From positions 1 to 64,000 of the forward strand of contig NZ_FMZM01000003.1 of assembly GCF_900101465.1 (NCBI RefSeq): a stretch of 64,000 nucleotides of DNA. Reading direction: 5' to 3'. The notes under the pieces are model-generated. The model was not told the origin of the DNA. It saw only the letters and a program-made list of their open reading frames with translations, and made no database searches. This document shows, in pieces, positions 31,927-41,504 of the stretch (position 1 is the first letter of the stretch; each line of letters begins with the position of its first letter). Source of the stretch: Nocardioides lianchengensis. GTDB taxonomy: Bacteria; Actinomycetota; Actinomycetes; Propionibacteriales; Nocardioidaceae. A program made the translations under genes and the position numbers.

Positions 31927-33714
31927 GTGCGGGAGTTCTCGACGCCCCTGACCATCGAGGTCCCCGCCACCGGGAACCTCACCGACGACGTCGTGACGAA
32001 CGCCCGCGAGGCGGCCGACACCGTCGGCTTCAGCCGGCACACCGACTCGGGGTGGGAGGACGTGACCTGCGCGGAGTTCCTCGCCGAGGTCAGCGCCGTC
32101 GCCAAGGGCCTGATCGCCGCGGGCATCGAGGCCGGCGACCGGGTCGCCCTGGTCTCGAAGACCCGCTACGAGTGGACCCTGCTCGACTACGCGATCTGGT
32201 TCGCCGGAGCGGTCACCGTGCCGGTCTACGAGACCTCCTCCGCCGAGCAGATCGCCTGGATCCTCCGCGACTCCGCCGCGCGCGCCGTGATCGCCGAGGA
32301 CGCCGGCCACATGGCCCGGATCACCGAGATCCGCGGCGAGCTGGAGCACCTCAACCACGTCTGGTCCATCACCGACAACGCCGTCGACGTCCTGGTCAGC
32401 CTCGGCGAGGACATCAGCGACGAGGAGCTCGAGAAGCGTCGTACGACGGCGACGCCGCTCGACCTGGCGACGCTGATCTACACCTCGGGCACCACCGGCC
32501 GCCCCAAGGGCTGCGTGCTGACCCACGGCAACTTCATGTTCGAGCTGGGCGTGGCGGTCGACGAGCTGGAGAAGCTCTTCGACACCGAGGGCGCCTCGAC
32601 GCTCCTCTTCCTGCCGCTGGCCCACGTGTTCGCCCGGATCATCCAGGTGGGCTGCGTGAAGTCCCGCACCCGGCTGGGCCACAGCGCCGACATCAAGAAC
32701 CTGCTGCCCGACCTGCAGGAGTTCAGGCCGACCTTCATCCTCGCGGTCCCGCGGGTCTTCGAGAAGGTCTTCAACACCGCCTCCCAGAAGGCCACGGCCG
32801 ACGGCAAGGGCAAGATCTTCGACCGGGCCGCCGAGACCGCGATCGCCTACTCGCGCGGCCTCGAGAAGGGCCGGCCCTCGCTGGCCGTCCGCGCGCAGCA
32901 CGCGCTCTTCGCCCGGCTGGTCTACGGCAAGCTGCTCACCGCCCTCGGCGGCGCGTGCACCTTCGCGGTGTCCGGCGGGGCGCCGCTGGGCGAGCGGCTC
33001 GGCCACTTCTACCGCGGCATCGGCCTGACCGTCCTCGAGGGCTACGGTCTCACCGAGACCACGGCCGCACTCACCGTCAACCTCCCCGACGCCCAGAAGG
33101 TCGGCACCGTCGGTCGGCCGCTCCCCGGCACCGCCGTCCGGGTCGCCGACGACGGCGAGCTGCTCTTCCAGGGCGGTCAGGTCTTCGCCGGCTACTGGGA
33201 CAACGAGGCCGCGACCGCCGAGGTGCTCGAGAGCGACGGCTGGTTCCACACCGGCGACGTCGGCGAGGTCGACGACGAGGGCTTCGTCCGGATCACCGGG
33301 CGCAAGAAGGAGATCATCGTGACCGCGGGCGGCAAGAACGTCGCCCCCGCCGTGCTGGAGGACCGCCTCCGCGCGCACCCGCTGGTCAGCCAGTGCCTGG
33401 TCGTCGGCGACGGCCAGCCCTTCATCGCCGCCCTGGTCACGATCGACCCCGAGTCCTTCCCCACCTGGGCCGAGACCCACGGGAAGAGCGGCTCGATCGC
33501 CGACCTGGTCGACGACCCCGACCTGCGCGCCGCGGTCGAGGAGGCGGTCGAGGACGCCAACAGGGCCGTCTCGAAGGCCGAGTCCATCCGCAAGTTCACG
33601 ATCCTCCCCGAGGACTGGACCGAGGAGGGCGGTCAGCTCACGCCGAGCCTGAAGCTCAAGCGCTCGGTCGTGATGCGCGAGCAGCGCCAGCAGGTCGAGG
33701 CGCTCTACTCCTGA
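31927..33714 (+). CDS. long-chain fatty-acid-CoA ligase (FadD15-like)
   Basis: A 595-residue ANL-family adenylating enzyme. The P-loop reads YTSGTTGRPKGC near residues 184-195, the substrate motif is GYGLTETTAALTVN, the A8 hinge is GWFHTGDVGEVDDEGFVRIT, followed by GRKKEIIVTAGGKNVAP. The C-terminal lysine region (GGQLTPSLKLKR) completes it. It activates fatty acids to acyl-CoA. GTG start at 31927 has AGGAGG four bases upstream, and a TAGCCT box at 31858-31863 suggests a normal leader. Position matches Rv2187 (fadD15). Confidence 0.94.
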   Translation: MREFSTPLTIEVPATGNLTDDVVTNAREAADTVGFSRHTDSGWEDVTCAEFLAEVSAVAKGLIAAGIEAGDRVALVSKTRYEWTLLDYAIWFAGAVTVPVYETSSAEQIAWILRDSAARAVIAEDAGHMARITEIRGELEHLNHVWSITDNAVDVLVSLGEDISDEELEKRRTTATPLDLATLIYTSGTTGRPKGCVLTHGNFMFELGVAVDELEKLFDTEGASTLLFLPLAHVFARIIQVGCVKSRTRLGHSADIKNLLPDLQEFRPTFILAVPRVFEKVFNTASQKATADGKGKIFDRAAETAIAYSRGLEKGRPSLAVRAQHALFARLVYGKLLTALGGACTFAVSGGAPLGERLGHFYRGIGLTVLEGYGLTETTAALTVNLPDAQKVGTVGRPLPGTAVRVADDGELLFQGGQVFAGYWDNEAATAEVLESDGWFHTGDVGEVDDEGFVRITGRKKEIIVTAGGKNVAPAVLEDRLRAHPLVSQCLVVGDGQPFIAALVTIDPESFPTWAETHGKSGSIADLVDDPDLRAAVEEAVEDANRAVSKAESIRKFTILPEDWTEEGGQLTPSLKLKRSVVMREQRQQVEALYS

Positions 33715-33937
33715 GGGGCTCTACTCCTCACTGCTGTGACGCGCCTCACCCCTGCGGTTGAGGTTTAAGCAAACCTCTTCCGCCGAACTGTCCCACTGAC
33801 GGGCCGATATCCTCAGTTTCGTTCCGGTCGCGCCGAGATTTCTCTACAGTTCGCATCGGGGTGGACAGAGTCCCCGGGGGTATGTGCGGGCCGCGCGGTG
33901 CACGACGCCGTCGGCTGCGCGAGTGGAGAGGCTCTTC
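33715..33937 (+). other. AT-richer non-coding region before the pilus operon
   Basis: No gene is seen. It is noticeably less GC-rich than its surroundings (for example TTTAAGCAAACC, GATATCCTCAGTTTCG, GATTTCTCTACAGTTC). A hairpin lies at 33760-33777. TACAGT at 33845-33850 could be a -10 box giving a leader of about 85 bases before cpaB. Confidence 0.5.
33760..33777. terminator. hairpin after fadD
   Basis: GAGGTTT and AAACCTC form a perfect 7-bp stem with an AAGC loop, 46 bp after the fadD stop. It may terminate fadD transcription or act as a regulatory palindrome upstream of the pilus genes. Confidence 0.55.
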
Positions 33938-34660
33938 ATGGACCGTCGCAGGATCCTGCTCGTCTCGGCCGTGCTGGTGGCCGCGCTCGGAACCGTCCTC
34001 GTCCTCCTCTACGCGCGCGGCGCCGACGCCCGCGCCGAGGAGCGCTTCGAGACCGCTCGCGTGCTCCAGGCGACGGCGCTCATCGAGGCCGGAGAACCGA
34101 TCGCCGACGCCCTGGCCGCCGGCAAGGTCGCGCCCGTCGACGTGGCCGTGGGCTCGCGGCTGCCCTCGGCCGTCGTCGACAGCAGCGCACTCGCCGGCGC
34201 ATCGGTCGCCCTGACGGCCATCTACCCGGGCGAGCAGATCATCGCCGAGAAGCTGGGCGACGCCGCGGCGACGGGGCCGCAGCTGCTCATCCCCGACACC
34301 GGCGAGCTGGCCATCTCGGTCAACCTCACCGACCCGGCCCGGGTCGCCGGGTTCGTGACCCCGGGCTCGGAGGTCAGCGTCTTCGTGACGACCTCGTCGT
34401 ACTCCCGGGTCCTGCTGACGCGGGTCCGGGTGCTCGGCGTCGGCTCCACGACCCCGGTCTCGACGGCCACGACGGACGAGACCGGACAGGAGACGGTCGA
34501 GCAGCTGCCGCGCACCCTGGTGACCCTGTCCCTGACCCAGAAGCAGGCCGAGAAGGTCCTCTACGCCCAGTCCATCGGCGAGCTCGCGGTCGCGCTGCTC
34601 ACCGACCAGAGCGACGTCGAGCCCGGTCCCGCGACCGGCGCCGGCAGTCTGTTCAGGTGA
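33938..34660 (+). CDS. cpaB: Flp pilus assembly protein CpaB/RcpC
   Basis: A 240-residue exported protein with an N-terminal membrane anchor (RRILLVSAVLVAALGTVLVLL). A SAF-type domain follows (ATALIEAGEPIADALAAGKV, VALTAIYPGEQIIAEKL), then a RcpC beta domain (AISVNLTDPARVAGFVTPGS, EVSVFVTT). CpaB/RcpC acts in the periplasmic/cell-wall part of the Tad secretion machine. ATG 33938 follows GGAGAGG. It is the first gene of the tad operon; the gap to the next gene is six bases. Confidence 0.88.
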   Translation: MDRRRILLVSAVLVAALGTVLVLLYARGADARAEERFETARVLQATALIEAGEPIADALAAGKVAPVDVAVGSRLPSAVVDSSALAGASVALTAIYPGEQIIAEKLGDAAATGPQLLIPDTGELAISVNLTDPARVAGFVTPGSEVSVFVTTSSYSRVLLTRVRVLGVGSTTPVSTATTDETGQETVEQLPRTLVTLSLTQKQAEKVLYAQSIGELAVALLTDQSDVEPGPATGAGSLFR

Positions 34661-34666
34661 CCTGAC

Positions 34667-35839
34667 ATGCCCGTCGTCGTCGATCCCGATCCGACCACCC
34701 TCGCCACGCTGCTCAAGCCGCTGCCGCCCTGCTCCCACGGCGTCGTCTCCGTGGACGGGATGCTCGCCTGGCTCGACCAGCACCCCGACGAGTACGTCGT
34801 GGTCCTCGGCCCTGGTCTCGAGCTGGGCGTCGCCGTCGACGCCTGCGAGCAGCTGCGCACGGCCCGACCCACGACCAGCGTCGTGCTGGTGCGCACCGAG
34901 GTCGACACCCCGACCCTGACCCGGGCGATCAAGGCCGGCGCCCGGGACGTCGTCCCCCACGACGACCCGCACGCGGTCGAGTCCGCGGTCGCCCGGGCCC
35001 ACGAGCTGTCGCTCGCCCTGCGCGGTCCGGCCGGCACGCCCCAGCGCGGCCGGATCGTGACCGTCTTCTCGCCCAAGGGCGGCGTCGGCAAGACCACCGT
35101 GGCGGTCAACCTGGCCCTGGCGCTGGCCGAGGGCGGGGCCCGCCACGTCTGCCTGGTCGACCTCGACCTGGCGTTCGGCGACGTGGCCATCACCCTGCAG
35201 CTGTTCCCGACCCACACCGTCGAGCACGCGATCGGCTCCGAGGACAGCCTGGACCTGCCGCAGCTCGAGGGCCTGCTGACCCGCCACACCGACGCCCTGT
35301 CGGTGCTGGCCGCCCCGGCCCACCCGGACGTCCGCGAGCGCGTCACGCCGGTGCTCGTCGCCCGGCTGCTCCGGACCCTCACCGAAGGCTTCGACCACGT
35401 CGTCGTCGACACCGCGCCCGCCTTCGACGAGGCGACCCTGGCCGCCCTCGACGAGACCGACGACTGCGTCGTCGTGGCGACCCTCGACGTCCCGACCCTG
35501 AAGAACGTCAAGGTCGCGCTCGAGACCCTCGAGATGCTCGCCGTCGCCCGCGGCCACCGGCACCTGCTGCTCAACCGCGCCGACGACGCCGTCGGTCTCG
35601 GTCCCGACAAGGTCGAGGCGATCCTCCGGATGGGCATCGCCGCGGAGGTGACGACGGCGATCGAGATCGCCGCGGCCACCAACGCCGGCCGGCCCATCGT
35701 CGCCGACTCCCCCGACCATCAGGCGAGCGTCGCGATCCGCGGCCTGGCCGCCCGGATCACCGGCGACCAGGTGCCCGTCGACGACGGCTCCCCGGCGCCC
35801 GTGGCCCGGTCCGCCCGTCGCTTCCGGATCCGGAGGTAG
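34667..35839 (+). CDS. tadZ: Tad pilus localisation ATPase TadZ/CpaE-like
   Basis: A 390-residue protein with an N-terminal degenerate receiver-like domain (residues 1-115) and a C-terminal MinD/ParA ATPase domain. The deviant Walker A reads FSPKGGVGKTTVAVN, switch region VCLVDLDLAFGDVAITLQLF, and the Walker B-like strand is HVVVDTAPAFDEATLAALDE. TadZ/CpaE places the pilus machine at its cellular site. It ends three bases before the tadA start. Confidence 0.9.
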   Translation: MPVVVDPDPTTLATLLKPLPPCSHGVVSVDGMLAWLDQHPDEYVVVLGPGLELGVAVDACEQLRTARPTTSVVLVRTEVDTPTLTRAIKAGARDVVPHDDPHAVESAVARAHELSLALRGPAGTPQRGRIVTVFSPKGGVGKTTVAVNLALALAEGGARHVCLVDLDLAFGDVAITLQLFPTHTVEHAIGSEDSLDLPQLEGLLTRHTDALSVLAAPAHPDVRERVTPVLVARLLRTLTEGFDHVVVDTAPAFDEATLAALDETDDCVVVATLDVPTLKNVKVALETLEMLAVARGHRHLLLNRADDAVGLGPDKVEAILRMGIAAEVTTAIEIAAATNAGRPIVADSPDHQASVAIRGLAARITGDQVPVDDGSPAPVARSARRFRIRR

Positions 35840-35842
35840 CCC

Positions 35843-37231
35843 GTGTCCAGCCTCTCCGACCGCCTGGCCGCCGTGCGCGGTGACGACGACGCGGCCCACG
35901 ACCACCCGGCTCCCGCCCCGCAGCCCGAGCCGCGCCGCAGCCTGCTCCCCCAGCACGACCGGATCGAGGAGTTGAAGGCCCGGGTCCACGGCGAGCTGGT
36001 CACCGAGCTCGGCCCGCATCTGTACGACGCCGACATGGACCAGGACGAGCTCGACGGGCGGGTCCGCACCGTGCTCGCCGCGGTGCTCGCCGCCCAGGAC
36101 CGGCCGCTCAGCAGCAGCGACCGGACCCGGGTCACCCAGGAGATCAGCGACGACATCCTCGGCTACGGCCCGATCGAGCCGTTCCTGCGCGACCCGGCGG
36201 TCTCCGAGGTGATGGTCAACGGACCCGCGAGCGTCTGGGTGGAGCGGGGCGGCCGGCTGGAGCCGGTCGACGCCCACTTCACCGACGAGGCGCACCTGCG
36301 ACGCACCATCGACAAGATCGTGTCGCGGATCGGGCGCCGCGTCGACGAGTCCAGCCCGATGGTCGACGCCCGGCTCCCCGACGGCAGCCGGGTCAACGCG
36401 GTCGTCCCCCCGCTGGCCGTCGACGGCTCGGCGCTGACCATCCGCAAGTTCGCCGTCGAGGCGTTGACGGTCGAGGACCTGGTCGCGCTCGGCTCGCTGA
36501 CCGCGGGCGCCGCCGAGTTCCTGCGGGCCTGCGTGCGCGGCCGCCTCAACGTCGTCGTCTCCGGCGGCACCGGCGCCGGCAAGACCACGACCCTGAACGT
36601 GCTGTCGTCCTTCATCCCCGGCGACGAGCGGATCGTCACCATCGAGGACGCCGCCGAGCTGCAGCTGCGCCAGGAGCACGTCGTCCGGCTCGAGTCGCGT
36701 CCTGCCAACATCGAGGGCCGCGGCGCGATCACCATCCGCGACCTGGTCCGCAACAGCCTGCGGATGCGGCCCGACCGGATCGTCGTCGGCGAGGTCCGCG
36801 ACGCATCCGCGCTCGACATGCTCCAGGCGATGAACACCGGCCACGACGGCTCGATCTGCACCCTGCACTCCAACGGTCCCCGCGACACGCTGGCCCGCCT
36901 CGAGACGATGGTGCTGATGGCGGGCATGGACCTGCCGGTCCGCGCGATCCGTGAGCAGGTCGCCTCGGCCGTCGACCTGATCGTCCACCAGACCCGCTTC
37001 AAGGACGGCACCCGCCGGGTCACCCACCTGACCGAGGTCGATCGGATGGAGGGGGACGTGATCACCCTCCAGGACGTCTTCGTCTGGGACGGCTCGGCCG
37101 GCTTCGACGCCGACGGTCGTGCCCTCGGCCGGCTGGCAGCGACCGGGCTGCGGCCGCGGTTCGTGGAGCGGCTGACCCAGGCCAACGTCGAGGTGGACCC
37201 GCTGGTGTTCGTCCCGGGAGCCGGCCGGTGA
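35843..37231 (+). CDS. tadA: Tad pilus assembly ATPase TadA/CpaF
   Basis: A 462-residue secretion ATPase of the VirB11/CpaF family. The N-terminal domain ends with GYGPIEPFLRDPAVSEVMVN. Walker A is VVSGGTGAGKTTTLNVL near residue 238-250, followed by the Asp box ERIVTIEDAAELQL, the Walker B RMRPDRIVVGEVRDA, and the His box LQAMNTGHDGSICTLHSN. It powers Flp pilus polymerisation. It overlaps the tadB start by four bases (GTGA). Confidence 0.95.
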   Translation: MSSLSDRLAAVRGDDDAAHDHPAPAPQPEPRRSLLPQHDRIEELKARVHGELVTELGPHLYDADMDQDELDGRVRTVLAAVLAAQDRPLSSSDRTRVTQEISDDILGYGPIEPFLRDPAVSEVMVNGPASVWVERGGRLEPVDAHFTDEAHLRRTIDKIVSRIGRRVDESSPMVDARLPDGSRVNAVVPPLAVDGSALTIRKFAVEALTVEDLVALGSLTAGAAEFLRACVRGRLNVVVSGGTGAGKTTTLNVLSSFIPGDERIVTIEDAAELQLRQEHVVRLESRPANIEGRGAITIRDLVRNSLRMRPDRIVVGEVRDASALDMLQAMNTGHDGSICTLHSNGPRDTLARLETMVLMAGMDLPVRAIREQVASAVDLIVHQTRFKDGTRRVTHLTEVDRMEGDVITLQDVFVWDGSAGFDADGRALGRLAATGLRPRFVERLTQANVEVDPLVFVPGAGR

Positions 37232-38208
37232 GCGGCGGCTGGCTGCTGTACGCCGGCCTCGCCGCGGTCGGGCTCGGGCTGACCGGCGTGCTGGTGCTCC
37301 TGGTCCCGCGCCGTCGTACGACGATGGCTCCGGGCGAGCGGGTCACGGCGTACGCCGGCCTTGACCCGCGGGAGCGGCCCGTCGCCGCTCCGCACGAGCA
37401 GGAGGCGGCGCTCGCGCAGGCGACCGGTGCCGCCGGCCGCGTGCTGCACCGCAACCGCGGGCTCGAGGAGCGGATCGCCACCCGCCTGGACGCCGCCGGC
37501 AGCGGGCTCCAGCCCGCCGAGTGGCTGCTGGTGCACACCGGCGTCCTGGTCGGTGCCGGCCTGGTCGGCCTGCTGGTCGGCCGCGGCAGCCTGGTGCTCG
37601 GCCTGGTCTTCCTGGTCCTGGGGGCCCTCGGACCGTGGGTGGTCCTCGGGCTGCGCCGCTCGCGCCGGCGTCGGACCTTCGAGGCGCTGCTGCCCGAGAC
37701 CCTGCAGCTGATGTCCGGTTCGCTGGCCGCCGGGCTCTCCCTCGCCCAGTCGGTCGACACGATCGTCCGCGAGGGCTCCGAGCCGGTCGCCGGCGAGTTC
37801 CGACGGGTGCTGGTGGAGACCCGGCTCGGGGTCTCGCTGGAGGATGCCCTCGAGGGTGTCGCCGACCGGTTCCGCAGCCGCGACCTGGCCTGGACGGTGA
37901 TGGCCGTCCGGATCCAGCGCGAGGTCGGCGGCAACCTCGCCGAGCTGCTCGACACGGTGGCCGCGACCATGCGCGAGCGGGAGTACGTCCGCCGCCAGGT
38001 CAACGCGCTGGCCGCCGAGGGCAAGCTGTCGGCGATCGTGCTGGCGGCACTGCCGCCGGTCTTCCTCCTCTACCTCCTGTTCGCCAACCGCGACTACGTC
38101 GAGGTGCTCTTCACCGACGTGCGCGGCCTGGTGATGCTGGTCGGGGCCGGGCTGTGGCTCGCGGTCGGGGCGTTCTGGATGAGCCGTCTGGTCCGGGTGG
38201 AGGTCTGA
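37228..38208 (+). CDS. tadB: Tad pilus inner-membrane platform protein TadB
   Basis: A 326-residue GspF-type membrane protein. Helices lie at the N-terminus (WLLYAGLAAVGLGLTGVLVL), in the middle (VHTGVLVGAGLVGLLVG), and at the end (LSAIVLAALPPVFLLYLLF). The T2SSF domain signature is LPETLQLMSGSLAAGLSLAQ followed by EFRRVLVETRLGVSLEDALE. It forms the membrane platform with TadC. It is followed one base later by tadC. Confidence 0.92.
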   Translation: MSGGWLLYAGLAAVGLGLTGVLVLLVPRRRTTMAPGERVTAYAGLDPRERPVAAPHEQEAALAQATGAAGRVLHRNRGLEERIATRLDAAGSGLQPAEWLLVHTGVLVGAGLVGLLVGRGSLVLGLVFLVLGALGPWVVLGLRRSRRRRTFEALLPETLQLMSGSLAAGLSLAQSVDTIVREGSEPVAGEFRRVLVETRLGVSLEDALEGVADRFRSRDLAWTVMAVRIQREVGGNLAELLDTVAATMREREYVRRQVNALAAEGKLSAIVLAALPPVFLLYLLFANRDYVEVLFTDVRGLVMLVGAGLWLAVGAFWMSRLVRVEV

Positions 38209-38209
38209 G

Positions 38210-39133
38210 ATGGTGCTCCTGCTGGTGCTCGGCGTCGTCCTCGTGCTCGTCGCCCTCGTGCTGCTCGGCCAGGCCCTGCGCCCGGCCGGCGACCTGACCG
38301 GCGTCGGCCGGTCGCTCGCCGTGCTCGAAGCGATGACGAGCGCCCCCGCCGAGCTGCGCCAGGATGCCGACCGCCCCTTCTCCGAGCGGGTGGCCGGGCC
38401 GCTGCGCGCCCGGGCCGCCCGGATCGGGCGACGCCTGGTCGGCGCCGACCGCACCGAGCGCTACCGGCACCGTCTGGACCTCGCCGGCAACCCCGCGGGC
38501 TGGGGCGTGGACCGCGTCCTGACGACCAAGGTGATCGGCGCGGCCGCCGGCCTGGTGGCCGGCCTCGGGCTCGGGCTGCTGCTCACCGACGCCACCACGC
38601 TGCGAGTCGTCGCGCTGGGGGTCGGGCTGGCCGTCGGCTTCTTCGCCGTCGATCTCTACCTCTACCAGCGCGCCTACGACCGCTCTGAGCTGGTCCAGCG
38701 CGCCCTCCCCGACGCCATCGACCTGCTGACGATCAGCGTCGAGGCCGGCCTCGGCTTCGACGCGGCGGTGCGTCAGGTCGCCCGCAACACCGACGGCCCG
38801 CTCGCCGACGAGCTGGCCCGGGTGCTCCGCGAGATGCAGCTCGGGCAGGGCCGCTCGGAGGCCCTCCGCGGACTCGCCGAGCGCACCAACGTCGCCGACC
38901 TGCGCACCTTCGTCTCGGCCATGGTCCAGGCCGACCAGTTCGGCATCCCGGTGGGTCAGGTGCTCCGCGTGCAGTCGCAGGAGATCCGGGTCAAGCGCCG
39001 CCAGAGGGCCGAGACCCGCGCTCAGCAGGTGCCGGTCAAGATCACCGTGCCACTGATCTTCTTCATCCTGCCCGCGCTCTTCGTCGCCGTGCTCGGCCCG
39101 GCCGCGATCACCATCATGGACAGCGGGATCTGA
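38210..39133 (+). CDS. tadC: Tad pilus inner-membrane platform protein TadC
   Basis: A 307-residue GspF-type protein. N-terminal helix VLLLVLGVVLVLVALVLLG, a middle helix pair near GLVAGLGLGLLLTDA, the T2SSF domain (LPDAIDLLTISVEAGLGFDA, LREMQLGQGRSEALRGLAER), and a C-terminal helix (VPLIFFILPALFVAVLGPAA). Partner of TadB. Its TGA overlaps the ATG of the sensor kinase by one base, so the kinase is expressed with the pilus genes. Confidence 0.93.
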   Translation: MVLLLVLGVVLVLVALVLLGQALRPAGDLTGVGRSLAVLEAMTSAPAELRQDADRPFSERVAGPLRARAARIGRRLVGADRTERYRHRLDLAGNPAGWGVDRVLTTKVIGAAAGLVAGLGLGLLLTDATTLRVVALGVGLAVGFFAVDLYLYQRAYDRSELVQRALPDAIDLLTISVEAGLGFDAAVRQVARNTDGPLADELARVLREMQLGQGRSEALRGLAERTNVADLRTFVSAMVQADQFGIPVGQVLRVQSQEIRVKRRQRAETRAQQVPVKITVPLIFFILPALFVAVLGPAAITIMDSGI

Positions 39134-40734
39134 TGCTGGTCGAACGTCATCCGCTCGGCTACCTCGCCCTGGCCGGGCGCGTCTTCGGGCTGCTGGTCAT
39201 CGGGGCGCCGGTGCTGTGGTCCAAAGACCACTGGGCGGTCGCGAGCCTGGTCCTGCTCGGCGCGATCATGGTGGCCTGCGCCGGCCTCGACCACGTCTCA
39301 AGTCGGTTCGACCAGTTCTCACCGGCCCCGGAGGCCGTGCTCGTCGCGACCGTCTGCAGCCTCTGGGTGCCCGCCCAGTCACCCCTGGTCGCGGCCCTGG
39401 CCCTCCCGGCGCTGAGCGGGGGCCTGCGCCGCGGCCTGCGCGGGGTGCTGGTGGCCCTGACGGCCGAGATGGTGGTGCTCACCGTCATCACCGTCCCGGG
39501 GTGGCTGCCCGACGTGAACCCCGACGAGGCTCTCGCGACCAGCACCTGGCTGCTTGCCGGCCTCGGCCTCGGGCTGATCGGGGCCTTCCTGCACAGCGTC
39601 GTCCGCCGCGAGCCGTCGCCCTCCGAGCCGTACGTCTACGCCCGCAGCCTGCTGCGCCAGCTGCTCGACCTGTCGTCCGGCCTCGACTCGGGCCTCGACC
39701 CGCAGGTGCTCGGCGGCCGGATCCTCGCCGAGGTCCGCGACGAGCTGCCCACCTCCACGCTGGCCCTGTACGTCGCCCGCGAGCACACGGTCACCCCCCT
39801 CGTCACCACGTCGGTCGGCGAGCCCCGTGACCTCGAGGAGTGCGGGATGGTCGCCGTCCACGCCTGGTCCCAGAGCCACACGATCGTGGACGGTCACGTC
39901 TTCGCCTTCCCGCTCACCACCGGCATGGACACACCTGCCGTCATCGCCGGTGTCCTCTCGGGACGTCTCGACAACCAGCGCTTCGGCCTCGAGGAGCGGC
40001 TCCGCCGACTGTCCCGCCGGCTCGAGCCCAGCGCCCTGCACCTCGACACCGCGCTGCTCTTCCTGGCCTTCCGCGACGCCGCCAGCGCCGAGGAGCGGCG
40101 CCGGCTGGCCCGCGAGATGCACGACGGGGTCGCCCAGGACATCGCCTCGCTCGGCTACCTGGTCGACGTCCTGGTCGCGAAGCCGGACGCCCCCGAGGTG
40201 CCCGAGCGGATCGACGTGCTCCGCGACCGGATCAGCTCGGTGGTGTCCGAGGTCCGGCAGACCGTCACCGACCTGCGCACCGACGTCGGCACCAGCGCGA
40301 GCCTGGGCGCCGCGATCAGCGCCCTGGCGCGCAGCCTGAGCGAGGTGTCCGGGATCCCGATCCGGGTCACCCTCGACGAGCACCCCGCCCGGCTGAGGTC
40401 CGACGTCGAGGCCGAGCTGCTGCGCATCGCCCAGGAGGCGATGAACAACGCGGTCAAGCACGCGCGGGCCAGCACCATCGACGTCCGCTGCCAGGTGCAC
40501 GCGCCCCAGGCCCTGATCTCGGTCTCCGACAACGGCCTCGGGCTGCAGCGCGGCCGCACCGACTCCCACGGCCTGAAGATCATGCGGGAGCGCGCCATGC
40601 TCCTCAACGCCGACCTCTACATCGAGGAGGTCCCCACCGGAGGCCTCCGCGTCTCGGTCTGGGTACCCGGCGCCGCCCGGCACGACGACCAGACCGAGAC
40701 CGACCCCAGCGAGACCAGGACGGTGACCGCATGA
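39133..40734 (+). CDS. sensor histidine kinase in the tad locus
   Basis: A 533-residue kinase with about four membrane helices in the first 160 residues (LAGRVFGLLVIGAPVLW, HWAVASLVLLGAIMVACAG, STWLLAGLGLGLIGAFLHSV). A GAF-like sensory region covers residues 170-310, then a HisKA_3 phosphoacceptor (RRRLAREMHDGVAQDIASLG) and an HATPase domain (LRIAQEAMNNAVKHA, VSDNGLGL). It is in the middle of the pilus operon and overlaps the response-regulator start by four bases. Confidence 0.93.
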   Translation: MLVERHPLGYLALAGRVFGLLVIGAPVLWSKDHWAVASLVLLGAIMVACAGLDHVSSRFDQFSPAPEAVLVATVCSLWVPAQSPLVAALALPALSGGLRRGLRGVLVALTAEMVVLTVITVPGWLPDVNPDEALATSTWLLAGLGLGLIGAFLHSVVRREPSPSEPYVYARSLLRQLLDLSSGLDSGLDPQVLGGRILAEVRDELPTSTLALYVAREHTVTPLVTTSVGEPRDLEECGMVAVHAWSQSHTIVDGHVFAFPLTTGMDTPAVIAGVLSGRLDNQRFGLEERLRRLSRRLEPSALHLDTALLFLAFRDAASAEERRRLAREMHDGVAQDIASLGYLVDVLVAKPDAPEVPERIDVLRDRISSVVSEVRQTVTDLRTDVGTSASLGAAISALARSLSEVSGIPIRVTLDEHPARLRSDVEAELLRIAQEAMNNAVKHARASTIDVRCQVHAPQALISVSDNGLGLQRGRTDSHGLKIMRERAMLLNADLYIEEVPTGGLRVSVWVPGAARHDDQTETDPSETRTVTA

Positions 40735-41387
40735 CCGAGTCCACCAGCCCCACCCCCCTTCTCCTCGTGGACGACCACGAGCTGGTCCGCGAGGGCCTGG
40801 CCAGCGTGCTCGACCTCGAGGACGACCTGGCGGTGGTGGGCACGGCCGCGAACGTGGCCGAGGCGCTCACCCTCTTCAACCAGCTCCGACCCCGGGTCGT
40901 GGTCACCGACCTTCAGCTGCCCGACGGCACCGGTCTCGACGTGGTCCGCGCGCTGCGCCGGCTCGACGAGAACGTCGGCCTGGTCGTGCTCACCATGCAC
41001 TCCGGCGACGACCAGATCTTCGCGGCGATGGAGGCCGGCGCCTCCGGCTTCGTCGGCAAGGACGCGCCCTCGCGCGAGGTGGTCCGGGCCGCCCGGCACG
41101 CGGCCGTCTCGCCACGGTCGTTCGTGTGCGCCGGGCTGGTCGAGGCGATGATGCGCCGTACGTCCTCGGAGTCGACGCGGCTGACCGACCGCGAGCAGGA
41201 GGTGCTGCTGCTGCTCGCCGAGGGCCTCGGGGCCGGCGCCATCGGCGACAAGCTCTACATGAGCGAGTCGACCGCCAAGTCCCACATCGCCCGGATCTAC
41301 CAGAAGCTGGGCGCCTCCAACCGCGCCCAGGCGCTGGTCACAGCCATGCGGATCGGCCTGCTCTCCAGCGTTCGGCGCGCGGAGTAG
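40731..41387 (+). CDS. NarL-family response regulator in the tad locus
   Basis: A 218-residue regulator. The receiver has LLVDDHELVREGL, Asp60 (VVVTDLQLPDGTGLDV) and Lys in GFVGKDAPSREV. The LuxR-type HTH reads LTDREQEVLLLLAEGLGAGA followed by IGDKLYMSESTAKSHIARIY. Its overlap with the kinase gene and its place just before the Flp pilin gene suggest that it controls pilus genes; this is inferred. Confidence 0.94.
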   Translation: MTESTSPTPLLLVDDHELVREGLASVLDLEDDLAVVGTAANVAEALTLFNQLRPRVVVTDLQLPDGTGLDVVRALRRLDENVGLVVLTMHSGDDQIFAAMEAGASGFVGKDAPSREVVRAARHAAVSPRSFVCAGLVEAMMRRTSSESTRLTDREQEVLLLLAEGLGAGAIGDKLYMSESTAKSHIARIYQKLGASNRAQALVTAMRIGLLSSVRRAE

Positions 41388-41504
41388 CCCGAACGGACTA
41401 CCCCGGGTCCGGCCGCTCTCCCGTACCGCGGCCGGCCCCTCTCGCGGATCCTTGATGGTGTGAGGGAGGGACCTCTCACCCCGTCAGCCCCGAGAGGACA
41501 CGCC

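Noticed and set aside
33746..37027. A 1093-codon minus-strand open frame opposite the tad genes
   Set aside because: Translation is low-complexity and antisense to five recognisable Tad genes; typical of very high GC sequence.
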